DNA of 10,330 nucleotides from JANRKG01 sp033763635. GTDB taxonomy: Bacteria > Cyanobacteriota > Cyanobacteriia > GCF-001939115. Numbering within the stretch: position 1 is the stretch's first letter; every line of letters begins with the position of its first letter. Under the pieces are notes generated by a model, which worked only from the letters and a program-made list of their open reading frames with translations, did no database searches and was not told the origin of the DNA. The DNA lies in NCBI GenBank assembly GCA_033763635.1, contig JANRKG010000062.1, forward strand, positions 1 through 10,330, given 5' to 3'. Positions 1 through 7,030 of the stretch are shown here, piece by piece. Position numbers and translations under genes: made by a program.

Positions 1-935
1 GGATCGGGATTGAAGTTGAGGAATTAGAACGGGTTTTTGAGCCGTTCGTCCAATCCCAGCATCGCAACCATCTGATTGAAGGCACCGGGTTGGGATTACC
101 GATCAGCCGATGTTTTGCCCAATTGATGGGCGGCGATATTCAGATTCAAAGTCTCGTTGGGGAAGGAACGATCGTTCGCTTCGAGGTGGAAGTGGCTCTG
201 GCTCCCCCTCAGGCAGTGCCCAGTCCAGGCTTCTCCCGTCAGGTGATTGGGATCGCCCCCAATCAACCGACCTACCGAATTTTGGTTGTGGAAGATCATC
301 TGGAAAGCCGGAACCTGTTGCAGAATTTATTGCAGGGCTTAGGGTTTGAGGTGCAGACCGCCCATAACGGGCAGGAGGCGATCGCGCAATGGCAGAACTG
401 GCATCCCCATCTCATCTGGATGGATATCCGGTTGCCAGAGATGGATGGGTGTGAGGCGACCCAACGAATTCGGGCAATGGAACGAATCAAAGCATCCACC
501 CGTCCGCCTACCAAGATCCTGGCCCTCACGGCCAATGCTTTTGAGGAAGAACGCACCAAGGTACTGGCAGCGGGCTGTAATGACTTTGTGCGTAAACCTG
601 TTCTAGAGGAAATGCTTTTAAGTAAGATGAGCAAACATTTAGGGGTACAGTTTATCTACCGGGAGGTGGCGCGATCGTGCCCATCTCCTGCAATCTTTTT
701 GGAAGAAGCTCCTTTGAGCGTCCATGAAGTCAAATCTTGCTTATCTTCAATTATGCCCAAGGATTGGATTCAGGCATTTCATCAAGCTGCTCACTTAGGA
801 TCAGATGAACGGTTGCTGCATTTAATTGGCCAAATTCCACTCGCTCACTCCCGATTGATTCAAACCTTGACTTCCCTGGTCCGTAATTTTTGCTTTGATC
901 AACTGTTGGATGTATCCCAATCTCCAGTGCAATGA
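1..935 (+). CDS. Hybrid sensor histidine kinase, C-terminal part (5' end outside window)
   Basis: The gene is already open at the left edge (first full codon at 3) and ends with TGA at 933-935, so 310 residues are visible. They begin inside the HATPase domain: a GIGI piece of the G1 box, the F-box region VFEPFVQS and the G2 box GTGLGL. Next comes a linker and a receiver domain starting at YRILVVEDH (about nt 273), with the phospho-acceptor Asp in IWMDIRLPEMDG (codon at 423) and the conserved Lys in VRKP. The protein is therefore a hybrid kinase that would autophosphorylate on a His upstream of the window and pass phosphate to its own receiver. After the receiver is a tail of about 60 residues (DWIQAFHQAAHLGSDE...NFCFD) that recurs in the next gene. 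Sensor domains and dimerisation helix are not visible, so the stimulus is unknown. It probably forms an operon with the next gene, 10 bp away. Confidence 0.93.
   Translation, partial: IGIEVEELERVFEPFVQSQHRNHLIEGTGLGLPISRCFAQLMGGDIQIQSLVGEGTIVRFEVEVALAPPQAVPSPGFSRQVIGIAPNQPTYRILVVEDHLESRNLLQNLLQGLGFEVQTAHNGQEAIAQWQNWHPHLIWMDIRLPEMDGCEATQRIRAMERIKASTRPPTKILALTANAFEEERTKVLAAGCNDFVRKPVLEEMLLSKMSKHLGVQFIYREVARSCPSPAIFLEEAPLSVHEVKSCLSSIMPKDWIQAFHQAAHLGSDERLLHLIGQIPLAHSRLIQTLTSLVRNFCFDQLLDVSQSPVQ
378..385. repeat. HIP1 octamer GCGATCGC
   Basis: This is a perfect copy of the highly iterated palindrome GCGATCGC, here inside the receiver-coding part of the first kinase gene. HIP1 is strongly over-represented in many cyanobacterial genomes, so it mainly supports the taxonomic assignment. 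Confidence 0.8.
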
Positions 936-945
936 GTTTAATACG

Positions 946-2607
946 ATGCAATTCTCATGTTCCCAATCTGTACAGACCCAATTGATTGCAGATCTCCCAG
1001 AATCTGTACAGACCCAAGGTGCTGTGTCTCCATCTGGCTTCTATCCTGGATTTGGTATGGGTGCTGACCTAAATCCTTTACCTCAAGGTGACATTCTGAT
1101 CGTGGATGATTCTCCCGCGAACCTACGAATGTTGACGGAAACGTTGGCGGTACAGGGGCATACTGTTCGGTGTGCGATCACTGCACCGCTGGCTTTTATG
1201 AGCATTGCGACGCAACGACCCGATTTGATTCTGTTAGATATTCGCTTGCCCGGGATGGACGGGTATACGATTTGCCAGAAATTAAAGGCTAACCCGGAGA
1301 CGCGATCGATTCCCGTCATCTTTCTAAGTGCTTTAACGGAAGTCACAGAAATCATTGAAGCATTTCGGGTAGGAGGGGTGGATTACATCACTAAACCATT
1401 TCAGGCTGAGGAAGTTTTAGCACGCATCAATAGTCAATTGACGATTCAAATGCTGCAAAAAAAACTACTGGAACAGAATCAACACCTGAAGCAGGAAATT
1501 GAGAATCACAAAAAAACAGAAGAGCATTTACGTCAGGAAATCCAAAATCGGATCTTAATTGAAGCCGTGTTGCAAGATGCAAAAGAAGAAGCGGAAGCAG
1601 CAAGCTACATGAAGAGCAGATTTTTATCGAAAGTGAGCCATGAATTACGAACTCCTCTGAATGCCATTCTGGGCTTCTCTGAGATCTTAAGAAGTGACTC
1701 TAGTCTCTCTACAAATCATCAGAATTATTTAAAGTCCATTAGTCAGAATGGTCATCATCTGCTCAAACTCATTAATAATATTTTGAGCCTGACCAGTGCT
1801 GAACTTCATCAAATGACCCTCAACGAACGAAATCTAGATTTATACCAATTCTTGACGACCCTGATAGAGACCTGGCAAACCAAGGTCCTTGGGAGGGGAT
1901 TAGACTTTCAATTTTGCCAATCCCCTGACGTTCCCCGGTATATCCGGGTGGATGAGGGCAAGTTACACCAGGTTTTGATTCATTTGCTGGAGAACGCGCT
2001 TAAATTTACCACCACTGGCGGGATTTCTTTAAGAGTAACGATCTCAGGGCACCAGCCCACCCCCACCATTCCCTGCACCCTGATTTTTGAAGTAGAGGAT
2101 ACAGGCCCAGGGATTGCCAGTGAGGAACAAGACAACCTGTTCCAGGCTTTTTCTCAGACAGAAACGGGGCGGAAGTCTGAACAGGGCTTGGGGTTAGGGT
2201 TATTACTCAGCCATCAATTTGTACAACTGATGGGTGGGCACATTCGATTAACCAGCGCTTCCAATCAGGGGACGATCGTGCGGGTGCAGCTTCCGGTTCA
2301 TTCCACCATTCCCCAGGAAGTGCCCCAGGAGGCACTTCAGATGTCTGAGTTGCCCTACCTCCTGACGGAAGGATGTACCGACGATTTCCTTCAGGCTACC
2401 CTGTCAACCGATTGGTTACTTTGTCTGCATCAGGCTGCCCTTCGGGGGTCGGATGAGCAAATCTTAAATCTGGTGCAAGATCTGCCCCCCCACCAGGCCA
2501 GTTTAGCTCGCCTGTTAACTGAGTGGACCTACAACTTTGAGTTTGACAGAATTGAAGAAGTAACCCGTCAAGCGGTTCAAATTCACGAATCCAGGAAAGT
2601 CTCTTAG
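946..2607 (+). CDS. Receiver-histidine kinase (REC-HisKA-HATPase) with conserved C-terminal tail
   Basis: The protein has 553 residues from ATG 946. A receiver occupies about 48-165 (acidic pair D54/D55, phospho-acceptor D98 in LILLDIRLPGMDG, K150 in ITKPF). A charged coiled-coil linker follows (about 166-222), then HisKA with phospho-acceptor H232 in SHELRTPLNAILGF and a HATPase domain (N350 in HLLENALKF, G1 DTGPGI 385-390, G2 GLGLGL 414-419). There is no transmembrane segment, so it is a soluble kinase, probably controlled by phosphorylation of its own N-terminal receiver. The tail (about 485-545, DWLLCLHQAALRGSDE) matches the tail of the preceding kinase. The start is uncertain: TTG 895 and ATG 910 would overlap the upstream gene, and ATG 1057 (residue 38) lies just before the receiver. 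ATG 946 is chosen because it follows the upstream stop by 10 bp, but no clear ribosome binding site marks any of them. Confidence 0.92.
   Translation: MQFSCSQSVQTQLIADLPESVQTQGAVSPSGFYPGFGMGADLNPLPQGDILIVDDSPANLRMLTETLAVQGHTVRCAITAPLAFMSIATQRPDLILLDIRLPGMDGYTICQKLKANPETRSIPVIFLSALTEVTEIIEAFRVGGVDYITKPFQAEEVLARINSQLTIQMLQKKLLEQNQHLKQEIENHKKTEEHLRQEIQNRILIEAVLQDAKEEAEAASYMKSRFLSKVSHELRTPLNAILGFSEILRSDSSLSTNHQNYLKSISQNGHHLLKLINNILSLTSAELHQMTLNERNLDLYQFLTTLIETWQTKVLGRGLDFQFCQSPDVPRYIRVDEGKLHQVLIHLLENALKFTTTGGISLRVTISGHQPTPTIPCTLIFEVEDTGPGIASEEQDNLFQAFSQTETGRKSEQGLGLGLLLSHQFVQLMGGHIRLTSASNQGTIVRVQLPVHSTIPQEVPQEALQMSELPYLLTEGCTDDFLQATLSTDWLLCLHQAALRGSDEQILNLVQDLPPHQASLARLLTEWTYNFEFDRIEEVTRQAVQIHESRKVS
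965..1017 (+). repeat. Pair of 17-bp direct repeats each holding TCTGTACAGA
   Basis: AATCTGTACAGACCCAA occurs at 965-981 and again exactly at 1001-1017, a 36-bp period. Each copy contains the 10-bp perfect palindrome TCTGTACAGA (967-976 and 1003-1012). If ATG 946 is used, the repeats encode a repeated SVQTQ peptide in a low-complexity N-terminal extension. If ATG 1057 is used, they lie in a 121-bp leader between the two kinase genes and could be twin operator sites. Confidence 0.75.
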
Positions 2608-3744
2608 ATGATTGACCCGTCAACCCCTCTGCCCAGAGGAGAGATTTTAATTGTGGATGATACGCCTGATAATCTGCGCGTCTTGTCAGCCATGTTAACG
2701 AGTCGGGGGTTTGAGGTTCGTAAAGCATTGAATGGACCTCGTGCCATTTCTTCTGCCCAGTTAGAACCTCCCGAACTGATCCTTTTGGACATTAAAATGC
2801 CTGAAATGAGCGGGTATGAAGTGTGTCGGTTGCTCAAAGCAAATATAAAAACCCGATCGATCCCAGTCATTTTTATCAGTGCCTTAGATGATGCGACGGA
2901 TAAGGTACAAGCTTTTGCGGTGGGTGGCGTGGATTACATCACCAAACCCTTTCAGGCCGCAGAAGTGTTAGCCCGGATTGAACATCAGTTGCAAATTCAG
3001 CACTTACAGGAGCAACTTCTGATTCAAAATCAAGTGCTAGAACACTCCAATCGAGAACTCGAACGATCGAATCGAGAACTTGAACAATTTGCTTATATGG
3101 TTTCCCATGATTTACAACAGCCCCTCCAAAGTATTACGGGGTTTGCTCAACTTCTATTAATGAAGCATGAAACTCAATTGGATGAATGCGATCGGGATTA
3201 TTTAATTCGCATCGAACAGGCAGGATCTCGCATGAAACGCCTGATTCAAGATATTTTGACCTACGCGCAGGTTGGCAAACAGTCCCAAGCACTACAACCC
3301 GTTGACTGCAATCTTGTTTTGCAGCAAGTTTTGGATAATTTGCAGAGTTCGATTGCAGAAAAGCAGGTCCAATTTGTCTGTGAAGCCCTTCCCACCATCC
3401 TTGCCAATGAAACCCAACTCACTCAACTGCTACAAAATTTAATCAGCAATGCGATTAAATTTGTTCCTCCTGACACACATCCCAAAATCACCCTCTCTGC
3501 TGCCCTGCAAGGAAATCAATGGGTGTTGATGGTGCAAGACAACGGAATTGGAATTGCAGATATCGATCGCGATCGTATCTTTGAAATGTTCCAAAGGGTT
3601 CACTCGAATGAAAAGTATCCCGGTACAGGAATTGGGCTAGCCACCTGCAAAAAGATTGTGGAGCATCACGGAGGGCAAATTTGGATCGAATCCGAACTGG
3701 GTCAGGGAACAATCGTCTACCTTTCGCTGCCCCACATGCCGTAG
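2608..3744 (+). CDS. Receiver-histidine kinase of the HDLQQPL type
   Basis: The protein is complete at 378 residues. A receiver covers about 11-128 (D17/D18, phospho-acceptor D61 in LILLDIKMPEMSG, K113 in ITKPF). A heptad-like coiled coil follows, with a tandem SNRELE repeat (about 130-160). The HisKA domain has H167 in SHDLQQPLQSITGF, the variant seen in phytochrome-linked kinases of the Cph1 type. The HATPase domain has N281 in NLISNAIKF, G1 DNGIGI 311-316, an F box IFEMFQRVH and G2 GTGIGL 339-344. All catalytic residues are present and there is no membrane segment. Its ATG follows the upstream TAG with no intervening base (TAGATG, 2605-2610), which implies translational coupling and equimolar expression. 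Unlike its neighbour it lacks the C-terminal tail. Its receiver closely resembles that of the upstream protein (both GEILIVDD/GDILIVDD and GGVDYITKPFQA), suggesting tandem duplication followed by a swap of the kinase half. Confidence 0.95.
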   Translation: MIDPSTPLPRGEILIVDDTPDNLRVLSAMLTSRGFEVRKALNGPRAISSAQLEPPELILLDIKMPEMSGYEVCRLLKANIKTRSIPVIFISALDDATDKVQAFAVGGVDYITKPFQAAEVLARIEHQLQIQHLQEQLLIQNQVLEHSNRELERSNRELEQFAYMVSHDLQQPLQSITGFAQLLLMKHETQLDECDRDYLIRIEQAGSRMKRLIQDILTYAQVGKQSQALQPVDCNLVLQQVLDNLQSSIAEKQVQFVCEALPTILANETQLTQLLQNLISNAIKFVPPDTHPKITLSAALQGNQWVLMVQDNGIGIADIDRDRIFEMFQRVHSNEKYPGTGIGLATCKKIVEHHGGQIWIESELGQGTIVYLSLPHMP

Positions 3745-3796
3745 AGTGGTTCCCTCAGCAGTCATTTCGATGGGTTGAGCGAAGCAAAAATCCACA

Positions 3797-3817
3797 CCCC
3801 AGCATCAAAACCTGGGG
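3797..3817 (-). terminator. Candidate intrinsic terminator between convergent genes
   Basis: CCCCAG (3797-3802) and CTGGGG (3812-3817) form a 6-bp GC-rich stem around a 9-nt loop. Read on the - strand it begins 8 nt after the stop codon of the receiver gene and is followed within about 7 nt by TTTTT, a plausible weak Rho-independent terminator. On the + strand it sits about 50 nt after the kinase stop codon but has no T-run. Stem length is modest. Confidence 0.45.
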
Positions 3818-3824
3818 GAGCAGG

Positions 3825-4202
3825 TTACGACCAGGCCAGGGAATCCGCAATCTGATTGCCCAAAGAACCGGGATCAAACGGTTTAACCAACACCTCTGTA
3901 ATCCCCGCTTCTAAATATTGCTGCCGAGTCGCAGCCCGAATGGTTGCGGTTAACAGCAGAACAGGAATATGACAGGTGGCAGGATTTGCCTTCAGAGATT
4001 TGAAGGTTGTGATTCCATCCATATGGGGCATCATAAGATCCAGCAGAATTGCATCCGGTTGTTTTGTCTCTGCGATCGAAATCCCCTCCTGCCCAGAAGC
4101 GGCCTGTAGAACTTCCCAGCGCTTCGTTAACTTCAAACTCATGCGGGTAATCTCGCGGATGTCTGCCTCATCATCAATCACAAGGATGCATCGGGTATTC
4201 AT
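3825..4202 (-). CDS. Single-domain CheY-like response regulator
   Basis: The protein has 125 residues and consists of one receiver domain with no output domain. The acidic pocket is D10/D11, the phospho-acceptor is D55 in AILLDLMMPHMDG, the switch Thr is T85 in VLLLTA, and the conserved Lys is K107 in VLVKPF. Such stand-alone receivers act as phosphate shuttles between kinases and HPt domains or bind a target protein when phosphorylated. It lies 54 bp downstream of the multidomain regulator on the same strand, with no clear terminator between, so it is probably co-transcribed and a natural partner for the HPt domain encoded there. The ATG at 4202 places the first beta strand correctly. No strong Shine-Dalgarno sequence precedes it, which is common in cyanobacteria. 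Confidence 0.93.
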   Translation of the reverse strand: MNTRCILVIDDEADIREITRMSLKLTKRWEVLQAASGQEGISIAETKQPDAILLDLMMPHMDGITTFKSLKANPATCHIPVLLLTATIRAATRQQYLEAGITEVLVKPFDPGSLGNQIADSLAWS

Positions 4203-4256
4203 AAGACAACGGTATTACTGATGGCTAAGGTTAATTCTCTATCATCGCAGCAATGG

Positions 4257-6605
4257 TTAACCAATCACAATTTGGTTTCGTCCAGCCGCTTTGGCCTGAT
4301 ACAGGGCGGCATCCGCTGCCCGATAAAGGGCCTGGAGTTCCAACCGATCGCTCGACGCTTCCACAATCCCCGCACTAAACGTGAGGTGCAGAGATTCGGG
4401 AGCAATGGCTGTAAAAGATTCCTGCGACAGCAGATCCAGGGTCATTTGCAATCGTTCCCTGGCTTTGTTTTTCGTGATGCCATACATTCCAATCAGAAAT
4501 TCTTCTCCTCCCCAACGGGCCACCACATCCGCATCCCGAAACTGTTGTCGCAAAATCCCTGCAACCCGCTGCAAAATCCGATCGCCGATCTCATGACCAT
4601 ACTGATCATTCATCTGTTTAAAGTGATCCAAATCCAAGAGAGCCAGACAAAAAGGCCGATGGTTTCGCTGGCAGAGATTCAGGTAGCGATTTAATTCCTG
4701 GGTGGAGCGGTGGCGATTGGCTAATCCGGTCAGATAATCGTTTTCTGCGAGATTCCGCAACAGACGATTGCGTTCCAAACGGTTAAAAATGCGCGTCACA
4801 ATTTCAGGTTCTGTGAAGGGTTTTGCAACATAGTCATCTGCCCCAGCACTGTAGATCTCAGTCACAATCTCAGGTTCGCGACAACTGGTGAGAAAGAGAA
4901 TGGGCAAGCTACTCCAGATGGGATCACTCCGCACGATGCGACACAATTCCAGACCGTTAATTTCTGGCATTTGTAAATCAAGAATCACCAGATCGGGCGT
5001 GATGGATTCCAGGGTTTTCCAAAGGTTCTGAGGCTGATTCAAGGTCAGGAGTTGAATCCCCCAGCGCGGCAACATCTGTTGTAGGCTACTCAAAATGAGG
5101 GGATCATCATCCACCGCCAGCACCCTGATTTCCACCAGGGGAGTCAGGTGCAATGTTTCTTGAATCATGCTCCATACCTGATCCAGAGGGGCCGTTTTAG
5201 AAATGAATTGATAATTGCCCCGTTGAATCACTGCCCGCCGATCGCTCATTTGATCATGCATTGAGAACACAATCACAGGCAAGTTGGGAGAGTACATCGC
5301 CAACTCTTCCAAAAACGCTAACCCCTGCTGGGCCGTGTGGGGTAGGGCTAAATCCAATAACACCAGATTAGGCACCTGTTGTTCAATCTGTTCCCTGGCT
5401 TGTTGGGGGTCGGTCGCCGCTTCTACCTGAATACCTCTCGCAACCCCCTCCTGCTTCAATTGTTCGATCAACCCCAGATCATCATCAACCACCAGCACCA
5501 GAAAAGACCTTTCCTGATTCTGGGAAGAGGGCACCGTGGACACAGGAATTCTTCGTTCTTCTGCCTGGGGCGTTTGCTCCAAAGTCTGGTGTAAGGCAGC
5601 AACCCACGATCGCAATTGGGCATGATCCCGCTGTTGCTGAGGATTATTTTGGGACTGGGATAACCAATCTTCAATCTCCCGCCCCAGGCGCGATCCTTCT
5701 GGAAAGCCAAACATGGCAAGGGAACCCGCCAGTTTGTGGGCCGCCTCGATCGCCGCCTGGTGCAATTGGGAGGGCAGAACACCGGATTGCAGAGCGACTA
5801 CGGCCTGGTCCAGTGCTTTTAACCGTTCCAGAATCGTCGGTTTGAATTGCTCCCAGATGGCGATCGCTGCTGCCCTCGCTTCCTCCTCTAAAGCCTCAGG
5901 AGACGGGGAAGCATCCGGTGTCTTTTGGGAAAGTTCACAGGACTTGAGACGATAACCCATTCCATAAATTGTGTCGATAATATCATCTATCCCAACGGAT
6001 TTCAGCTTACGCCGCAACCGTTTGATGTGGCTCCTCACCGTTTCTTCACCTGGAGCTTCTTCAAATCCCCACAGGTGTTCCAGGATGATAGAACTGCTAA
6101 AAATTCGTTCAGGATGGCGCAAAAATAATTCCAGTAGTCCATACTCTTTGGGAGAGAGGGTCAGGGGTTGTCCCTGAAAGGAAACCTGACAGGTCACTGG
6201 GTCTAATTGTAAATCCCCCCACTCCAATACGGGATTTCCAGAACCACTTTGCCGTCGCAACAGGGCGCGAATTCGGGCACTTAATTCCTCAACGCTACAG
6301 GGCTTTACTACATAATCATCGGCTCCCGCATCGAGACCCATCACCTTATCTGAACTGTTTCCCCTGGCAGTCAGTAACAAAATAGATCCCGTGTAGCGGT
6401 TCTGCCGCAACTTTTGGCATAACCGAATTCCATCAAGCCTGGGTAGATTTACATCCATCACGATCAGGTCATAGGTCGCCGATTCGGCGTACTCAAACCC
6501 CATCACGCCATCCTCAGCAACATCAACAGCATAATGCTGAGAGGTCAAATTATTGACAATGATTTGGGTGAGGAGTGGATCATCTTCAATGAGTAAAATT
6601 CTCAT
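4257..6605 (-). CDS. Multidomain response regulator: REC-winged helix-HPt-REC-REC-GGDEF
   Basis: The protein has 782 residues. Receiver 1 covers 1-120 (D8/D9, phospho-acceptor D51 in LIVMDVNLPRLDG, T79, K101). An OmpR/PhoB-type winged helix covers about 126-222 (LSPKEYGLLELFLRHPERIFS, TVRSHIKRLRRKL, YGMGYRL). An HPt domain lies at about 245-345 with candidate phospho-His H290 in AAHKLAGSLAMFGF. Receiver 2 covers about 368-485 (D418, K470, with LPHTAQQG in place of the usual LPxxDG). Receiver 3 covers about 493-612 (D543, T573, K595). A GGDEF domain covers about 613-782, with the active-site motif GGEEF at 699-703 and the inhibitory I-site RDAD at 690-693. It should both bind DNA and make c-di-GMP from two GTP, with product feedback inhibition. 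The HPt could relay phosphate among its own receivers and from the kinases nearby. It is soluble. The start is ATG 6605, matching the normal receiver N terminus. It is probably the first gene of a two-gene operon. Confidence 0.95.
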   Translation of the reverse strand: MRILLIEDDPLLTQIIVNNLTSQHYAVDVAEDGVMGFEYAESATYDLIVMDVNLPRLDGIRLCQKLRQNRYTGSILLLTARGNSSDKVMGLDAGADDYVVKPCSVEELSARIRALLRRQSGSGNPVLEWGDLQLDPVTCQVSFQGQPLTLSPKEYGLLELFLRHPERIFSSSIILEHLWGFEEAPGEETVRSHIKRLRRKLKSVGIDDIIDTIYGMGYRLKSCELSQKTPDASPSPEALEEEARAAAIAIWEQFKPTILERLKALDQAVVALQSGVLPSQLHQAAIEAAHKLAGSLAMFGFPEGSRLGREIEDWLSQSQNNPQQQRDHAQLRSWVAALHQTLEQTPQAEERRIPVSTVPSSQNQERSFLVLVVDDDLGLIEQLKQEGVARGIQVEAATDPQQAREQIEQQVPNLVLLDLALPHTAQQGLAFLEELAMYSPNLPVIVFSMHDQMSDRRAVIQRGNYQFISKTAPLDQVWSMIQETLHLTPLVEIRVLAVDDDPLILSSLQQMLPRWGIQLLTLNQPQNLWKTLESITPDLVILDLQMPEINGLELCRIVRSDPIWSSLPILFLTSCREPEIVTEIYSAGADDYVAKPFTEPEIVTRIFNRLERNRLLRNLAENDYLTGLANRHRSTQELNRYLNLCQRNHRPFCLALLDLDHFKQMNDQYGHEIGDRILQRVAGILRQQFRDADVVARWGGEEFLIGMYGITKNKARERLQMTLDLLSQESFTAIAPESLHLTFSAGIVEASSDRLELQALYRAADAALYQAKAAGRNQIVIG
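5860..5867. repeat. HIP1 octamer GCGATCGC
   Basis: A second perfect HIP1 copy, located within the stretch coding for the linker/HPt region of the multidomain regulator. Confidence 0.8.
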
Positions 6606-6622
6606 AAAGTCACAATATTTTT

Positions 6623-6635
6623 TGCTTTTAAAGCA
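6623..6635. promoter_or_regulatory. TGCTTT-T-AAAGCA palindrome in the regulator's 5' leader
   Basis: A perfect 6+1+6 palindrome lies 17 bp upstream of the ATG of the multidomain regulator. It could be a protein-binding site for a dimer. As an RNA hairpin the one-base loop would force the inner pairs open. Function is unproven. Confidence 0.35.
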
Positions 6636-6701
6636 GTTGATTAATCGTAAAAGAGTTTTTGGGTTTATTCATTTAGGATGAGTGATAAACAACTGATAAT
6701 A

Positions 6702-6730
6702 ATTATATTTTCATAAAATATTTTTATGAA
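6702..6730 (-). promoter_or_regulatory. Candidate sigma70-type promoter of the multidomain regulator
   Basis: On the - strand, TTCATA (6730-6725, 4 of 6 matches to TTGACA) is followed after a 17-bp spacer by a perfect TATAAT (6707-6702). Transcription would start near 6695, giving a leader of about 90 nt before the ATG at 6605. The -35 element and spacer lie inside the inverted repeat 6707-6746, so a protein binding there would control access of RNA polymerase. AT-rich sequence makes chance matches common. Confidence 0.5.
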
Positions 6731-6746
6731 AATATTTTATGAAAAT
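6707..6746. repeat. 15-bp perfect inverted repeat with embedded 13-bp direct repeat
   Basis: ATTTTCATAAAATAT (6707-6721) is the exact reverse complement of 6732-6746, separated by 10 bp. The loop plus right arm also hold a near-perfect 13-bp tandem pair, TTTTATGAAAATA at 6722-6734 and TTTTATGAAAATT at 6735-6747. The core TTTTATGAAAAT is thus present twice directly and once inverted. The element overlaps the candidate promoter, so an operator or multi-site regulator target is the best reading. Confidence 0.8.
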
Positions 6747-6974
6747 TGAGATTATATATATTCAAGGTTACATGAAAGCTTGAAATTCCGCTTTAACATA
6801 GATCAGTGAAGCAACGCAATCATGAAGATATGCTACTTGAAGCAGATCAAGAGGTTCTGGGTCGTGCAACAAGGAAGCAGAGAGTGGAGCGCACCAATGG
6901 ATGATCTAGTTTCCTACTCCACACTTTTCTGAAGCACAACCGGATATTTGGTCATACGTCACTTGTAAATATGA

Positions 6975-7030
6975 TTGACCGATAACGCTTGACCAATGAC
7001 GCTTGACCAATGACGCTTGACCAATCTGAG
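6975..7030 (+). repeat. Four tandem 14-bp units with TTGACC
   Basis: Units start at 6975, 6989, 7003 and 7017. The second and third are identical (TTGACCAATGACGC), the first differs at two or three bases (TTGACCGATAACGC), and the fourth keeps TTGACCAAT and then diverges. It lies about 165 bp upstream of the exported-protein gene. Possible roles are an array of regulator half-sites, repeated -35-like hexamers, or a slipped-strand short tandem repeat of the kind known in cyanobacteria. Confidence 0.85.

Noticed and set aside
895..945. TTG 895 or ATG 910 as start of the second kinase
   Set aside because: Both overlap the coding end of the previous kinase, add residues without domain content, and lack a ribosome binding site. 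ATG 946 or 1057 is more plausible.
2396..2870. Antisense open frames across the junction of the two REC-kinase genes
   Set aside because: They mirror the codon pattern of well-supported receiver and kinase genes on the + strand and encode no recognisable protein.
4221..4694. A 157-residue + strand frame opposite the GGDEF-coding region
   Set aside because: It is antisense to a well-supported GGDEF domain and has no domain of its own.
6701..6750. Insertion-sequence terminal inverted repeats
   Set aside because: The arms are only 10 bp apart with no transposase between or beside them, so operator-like symmetry is the better explanation.
6975..7030. CRISPR array
   Set aside because: The 14-bp units are directly adjacent with no spacers, far too short for CRISPR repeats, and no cas gene is present.
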